NCBI GenBank assembly: GCA_965238045.1
Contig: CBDEGU010000009.1
Span: 62,001 to 126,000 of the forward strand
Direction of reading: 5' to 3'
DNA length: 64,000 nucleotides
DNA from: CBDEGU01 sp965238045
GTDB taxonomy: Bacteria > Acidobacteriota > Terriglobia > Bryobacterales > UBA6623
Below the pieces are notes generated by a model. It had not been told where the DNA came from and did not search any database. It saw only the letters and a list, made by a program, of their open reading frames with translations. How positions within the stretch are numbered: position 1 is the first letter of the stretch; the number at the start of each line of letters is the position of its first letter. Below are positions 60,386 to 64,000 of the stretch, piece after piece. The position numbers were made by a program, and so were the translations under genes.

Positions 60386-63262
60386 ATGAAACGCAGACCT
60401 TCTCGGTTCCTCCGGCGCAAACCAGCACCGCTCGCCGTGTCGCTCTTGCTCGCCTCATCCGCTCTCGCACAGACATCCGCCGCGGAACAACCAGCGGCGC
60501 TCAAGCTTATCCAGCAACACTGCGTCGCCTGTCACAACCCGCAAACCCCATCCGCTGGCCTCGACCTCACAACCCTCGAAGCCGCCAGCAAGGGCGGTCA
60601 GCACGGACCCGCGATCGCGCCCGGACGCCTGCGGGCCAGTCTCGCGTTCCAAAAAATTGCCGCCGCCGAAATGCCCCTCGGCAATCCCCTGCCACAGCCG
60701 CAGCGCGACATCATCCGCGACTGGATCCAATCCGGAGCTCCCTGGCCATCAGACCTCTCAACCACACCACCACGCCCGCGCGCCGGCCTCGACTGGTGGT
60801 CGCTCCAGCCCCTCGAACCCAGCCAGCCGCCGCCAGCCGAAAATCTCCCCGAAGCCTGGTCCGCCTCGCCCATCGATCGCTTTCTTTTCGCGCGCATGGC
60901 CGAGAAAAGCCTCCGCCCCGCCCCGCCCGCTGACCGGCCCACGCTCATTCGCCGTGCCACCTTCGACCTCATCGGCCTGCCCCCGGCTCCTGACGAAGTC
61001 GAAGCTTTCGTCAGCGACCCGCGGCCCGATGCCTACGAGCAACTCCTCGACCGCCTGCTAGCCTCCCCCCGCTATGGCGAGCGCTGGGGACGCCACTGGC
61101 TCGATGTCGTCCGCTTCGGTGAAAGCCACGGCTTCGAGCAAAACCACATCCGCGAAAACGCCTGGGCCTACCGCGATTACGTCATCCGTTCTCTAAACCG
61201 CGACAAGCCCTTCGATCGCTTCGTCATCGAGCAGCTCGCCGCCGACCAGATCCATCCCGGCGACCCCGCCATCGAAGCCGCCACCGGCTTCCTGGTCGCC
61301 GGAACCCACGACACCGTCCGCATTCGCAATCTCGCCGGCCGGCTGCAGCAGCGCGCCGACGATCTCAACGACATCATCACCGCCACCGGCGGCGCCTTCC
61401 TCGGCCTCACCATCCACTGCGCCCGCTGCCACGATCACAAATTCGACCCCATCCACCAAACCGACTACTACCGCCTGCAATCCATCCTCTCCGGCGTCCG
61501 CCACGGAGAACGTCCGCTCGCAACGCTCGATGTCATCAACAAGCATCACGAGCAAGTCCAGCCCCTGCGAGACGAACTAGAACAAATCGAAACCCAAGTC
61601 AAGCAGATCCAGCAAGACGCCCAGGCCCAGATCCATGCCCGCCGCGACGAGATCCTTGCGCGCCACCGCCCCGCCGTCGATCCCGCCGGAACCGAAGAGA
61701 CCTTCACCGCCCGCCGCGCCAAGTTCGTCAGAATGCGTATCACCAAAACCGTCCGGGGCACCCCGAAGCTCGACGAATTCGAAATCTGGACATCCGGTCC
61801 CGCGCCCAGAAACGTTGCGCTGGCCTCCAGCGGCGCCAAGGCCGCGGCAAGCTCCGAGCGTAAGGCCGACGACGACCCCACCGCCTACTCGGTCGATTGG
61901 GTCATCGACGGCGAATTTTCCAAACGCTGGATCTGCGGCGACCCCGACCCCTGCACCGTCACCATCGAGCTGGCGCGGGAAGAATCCATCGCGCGCATCC
62001 TCTGGTCCCGTGACCGGCTCGGTGCTTTCCAAAAACGTTTCCTCAATAGCGTGCCCGACCAGTACGTCATCGAGACGTCCATCGACGGCGAGTCTTGGGC
62101 CCCAGCCGCCGACACCGCCCGGCGCCTGCCCTTCGCCCCCAAACAGCGCGATGAACTTCTGCTGCTCGCCGTACTGGATGAACCGGGCAAGGCCGCCCGC
62201 GCCGCCCTCCTCAAACGCCAGTCCGAACTCGAAACGCAATTGAAACAAATCCCCGCGCCGCCCCAAGCCTACATCGGCAAATTCGAGCAGCCCGCCGAAC
62301 CCGGCTATCTCATGAAGCGCGGCGACCCGATGAATCACGGCGATATCATCGCGCCCGCCAGCCCCGGCATGATCGGCGAATTCCTGCCCGGCTTCGAGCT
62401 CGAGCCCGGCGCTCCCGAAGGCCAGCGCCGTCTCGCTTTTGCCCGCTGGGTCGCCGACCCCCGCAACCCCCTCACGCCCCGCGTCATCGCCAACCGCCTC
62501 TGGCAATTCCACTTCGGCCGCGGCATCGTGGGAACGCCAAGCGATTTCGGCTACAACGGACTCCGCCCCACCCATCCCGCGCTTCTCGACTACCTAGCCG
62601 CCCGCCTGCTCGGCTACGGCTGGCGCTGGAAGCCTCTCCATAAAGAGATCATGATGTCGGCCGCCTACCGCCAGTCATCCCGTCACCACGCCCAGGCCGC
62701 CACCATCGACCGCGACGCTCACTATCTCTGGCGGTTTCCTCCGCGCCGTCTCGAGGCTGAAGCCATTCGCGACTCCATTCTCGCCGTCTCCGGCCAGCTC
62801 GACACCTCCATGGGCGGACCCGGTTTCCGCCTCTACAAGTACACCGTCGATAACGTCGCCACCTACTATCCGCTGGAGGAATTCACCAAAGACACCTTCC
62901 GCCGCGCGGTTTATCATCAGGCTCCGCGTTCGGTCAAGGTTGACCTGCTCAGCCAGTATGACTGCCCCGACCCCGCGCTGCCCGCTCCCAAGCGCGAGGT
63001 CACCACCTCGCCGCTCCAGGCGCTCACACTGCTCAATAGCCCGTTCCTCATCGGCCAGGCCCGCTTCTTCGCCCAGCGTCTGCGGCGAGAGGCGCACCCC
63101 GCCGACGCCGGCCGCCAAGCCGCCCTGGCCTACCGCCTGGCCTTCGGCCGCTCGCCCACCGCCAGGGAACGCCGCCGCTCCATCGCCCTCATCCAGCAGC
63201 ACGGCCTGATGATCTTCTGCCGCGCCATCCTCAACGCCAACGAGTTTCTCTATGTTATGTAG
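60386..63262 (+). CDS. PSCyt1/DUF1549/DUF1553 cytochrome-type exported protein with a discoidin-like insert
   Basis: 958 aa. Signal peptide about 1-28. A Planctomycete-type cytochrome c domain has CVACHN (heme CxxCH) near residue 46. DUF1549 follows (WDV-like GERWGRHWLDVVRFGES), then an F5/8 type C/discoidin-like module (about 440-600, with WVIDGEFSKRWICG and a YVIETSIDGESW strand), then DUF1553 (LTPRVIANRLWQFHFGRGIV). Typically encoded with a DUF1501 protein and thought to act in polysaccharide degradation or electron transfer. The stop overlaps the next start by 11 bp. Confidence 0.92.
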   Translation: MKRRPSRFLRRKPAPLAVSLLLASSALAQTSAAEQPAALKLIQQHCVACHNPQTPSAGLDLTTLEAASKGGQHGPAIAPGRLRASLAFQKIAAAEMPLGNPLPQPQRDIIRDWIQSGAPWPSDLSTTPPRPRAGLDWWSLQPLEPSQPPPAENLPEAWSASPIDRFLFARMAEKSLRPAPPADRPTLIRRATFDLIGLPPAPDEVEAFVSDPRPDAYEQLLDRLLASPRYGERWGRHWLDVVRFGESHGFEQNHIRENAWAYRDYVIRSLNRDKPFDRFVIEQLAADQIHPGDPAIEAATGFLVAGTHDTVRIRNLAGRLQQRADDLNDIITATGGAFLGLTIHCARCHDHKFDPIHQTDYYRLQSILSGVRHGERPLATLDVINKHHEQVQPLRDELEQIETQVKQIQQDAQAQIHARRDEILARHRPAVDPAGTEETFTARRAKFVRMRITKTVRGTPKLDEFEIWTSGPAPRNVALASSGAKAAASSERKADDDPTAYSVDWVIDGEFSKRWICGDPDPCTVTIELAREESIARILWSRDRLGAFQKRFLNSVPDQYVIETSIDGESWAPAADTARRLPFAPKQRDELLLLAVLDEPGKAARAALLKRQSELETQLKQIPAPPQAYIGKFEQPAEPGYLMKRGDPMNHGDIIAPASPGMIGEFLPGFELEPGAPEGQRRLAFARWVADPRNPLTPRVIANRLWQFHFGRGIVGTPSDFGYNGLRPTHPALLDYLAARLLGYGWRWKPLHKEIMMSAAYRQSSRHHAQAATIDRDAHYLWRFPPRRLEAEAIRDSILAVSGQLDTSMGGPGFRLYKYTVDNVATYYPLEEFTKDTFRRAVYHQAPRSVKVDLLSQYDCPDPALPAPKREVTTSPLQALTLLNSPFLIGQARFFAQRLRREAHPADAGRQAALAYRLAFGRSPTARERRRSIALIQQHGLMIFCRAILNANEFLYVM

Positions 63263-64000
63263 TCACTGCGTTTCGAGAAGAGATTTCCTGGGCGACGTCA
63301 GCCAGGGGCTCGCCGGCGTCGCGCTCGCCCATCTGCTTGGCAACCGAGCCCGCTCCGCCCCCTTACAGAAACTTCACTTCCCGCCGAAAGCCAAACGCGT
63401 GCTGCAAATCTTCTGCCCCGGGGGCGTCTCCCACATCGATACTTTCGAATACAAACCGGCGCTCGAAAAATATCACGGCCAGCCCCTGCCCGGCGCCGAA
63501 AACTTCGTCTCCTTCCAGGGCAAGAACGGCAACTTGATGAAGAGCCCCTGGAAGTTCATCCCGCGCGGCCAGAGCGGCAAGCGCATCACCGAATTGCTGC
63601 CGCGCCTCGGCGAATGGGTCGACGACATCGCCTTCATCCATTCGATGACCTCGAAGACCAACACCCACGGGCCGGCCTGCGTCATGATGAACACCGGCTT
63701 CGCCGCCGAAGGATTCCCCAGCGCCGGCGCCTGGACCAGCTACGCACTCGGATCGGGAAACGACAATCTGCCCGTCTACGTCACCATCCCCGACGTCCGG
63801 GGCACGCCTCCGGCCGGACCCGCCAATTGGAGCGCCGGATTCCTGCCCGCCGAACATCAGGCCATCGTCTTCAACGCCGCCGACGGCATCCGCAATCTCG
63901 ACCGCCCCGCCGCCGTCCCATCCGCCGCCGAAGACGCATCACGCGAGTTTCTCGGCGCCATCAATCGCCAGCACGCCCAGCGCTATCCCGGCAATCCGGG
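63252..64000 (+). CDS. DUF1501 family protein, partial (runs off right edge)
   Basis: 249 codons present. The ATG lies inside the end of the DUF1553 gene (11-bp overlap). The N-terminus has a Tat motif (SRRDFLGDVSQGLAG), then the family segment RVLQIFCPGGVSHIDTFEYKP and HSMTSKTNTHGPA. Members belong to the alkaline phosphatase/sulfatase-like fold but their role is unknown; they nearly always follow a PSCyt/DUF1553 gene, as here. Confidence 0.92.
   Translation, partial: MLCSHCVSRRDFLGDVSQGLAGVALAHLLGNRARSAPLQKLHFPPKAKRVLQIFCPGGVSHIDTFEYKPALEKYHGQPLPGAENFVSFQGKNGNLMKSPWKFIPRGQSGKRITELLPRLGEWVDDIAFIHSMTSKTNTHGPACVMMNTGFAAEGFPSAGAWTSYALGSGNDNLPVYVTIPDVRGTPPAGPANWSAGFLPAEHQAIVFNAADGIRNLDRPAAVPSAAEDASREFLGAINRQHAQRYPGNP

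Overview
The window looks like a chromosome segment of a GC-rich Acidobacteriota bacterium, most likely of the Solibacter/Bryobacter group. This is inferred from gene content, not from a search: a PSCyt/DUF1549/DUF1553 protein followed by DUF1501, a Ser/Thr kinase fused to a TolB-like propeller, many Tat-exported enzymes of unknown role, tandem YVTN propellers, and REP/MITE-like repeats. No rRNA, complete tRNA or CRISPR array was found.

Layout. 1-21.9 kb is mostly ordinary chromosome: a partial Tat protein, a lipoprotein, DsbD, a 2-hydroxyacid dehydrogenase, a divergent FlK-like thioesterase/SelA-like PLP enzyme pair, an aldo/keto reductase and an HpcH/HpaI aldolase back to back, a GT2 plus large membrane protein operon, a TIGR01777 epimerase flanked by repeat ends, two tandem YncE-like propellers, and gltX overlapping a carbamoyltransferase gene. 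21.9-36.8 kb is a plastic region. It holds a frameshifted DUF6572 gene, an IS3 remnant, a Ser/Thr kinase followed by pieces of at least two further kinase genes (one with its interior replaced by an acyl-CoA ligase gene), a MerR-controlled metal-type operon ending in a MerT-like/integrase chimera, a TPR protein with 126-bp repeats, a recombinase catalytic domain, two IS1595-type elements of 1037 bp, and a membrane-protein gene cut by the second IS. 36.9-44.1 kb carries Tat-exported and metabolic enzymes (RidA-like, M19 dipeptidase, PhzF-like, ABM monooxygenase, TIM-barrel isomerase, amidohydrolase) interleaved with two small repeat families.

44.4-60.3 kb is the most interesting part: six consecutive same-strand genes, nearly all translationally coupled. 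They encode a membrane-anchored propeller, a VIT-vWA protein, a giant exported TPR protein (about 2442 aa, TTG start), a membrane-anchored DUF3352-like protein, a minimal penicillin-binding-type transpeptidase and a SpoIID/LytB-like protein. I infer a cell-envelope/peptidoglycan machine and know of no described system with this composition. Its last gene carries a 192-bp MITE inserted in frame; both stop codons seen in the corresponding frame of another copy are sense codons here. 60.4-64 kb begins a PSCyt/DUF1549/DUF1553 plus DUF1501 pair that runs off the right edge.

Recurrent themes are exported proteins with propeller and TPR scaffolds, short in-frame tandem duplications (9-24 bp) at gene edges and linkers, and small inverted-repeat elements that alter coding ends.
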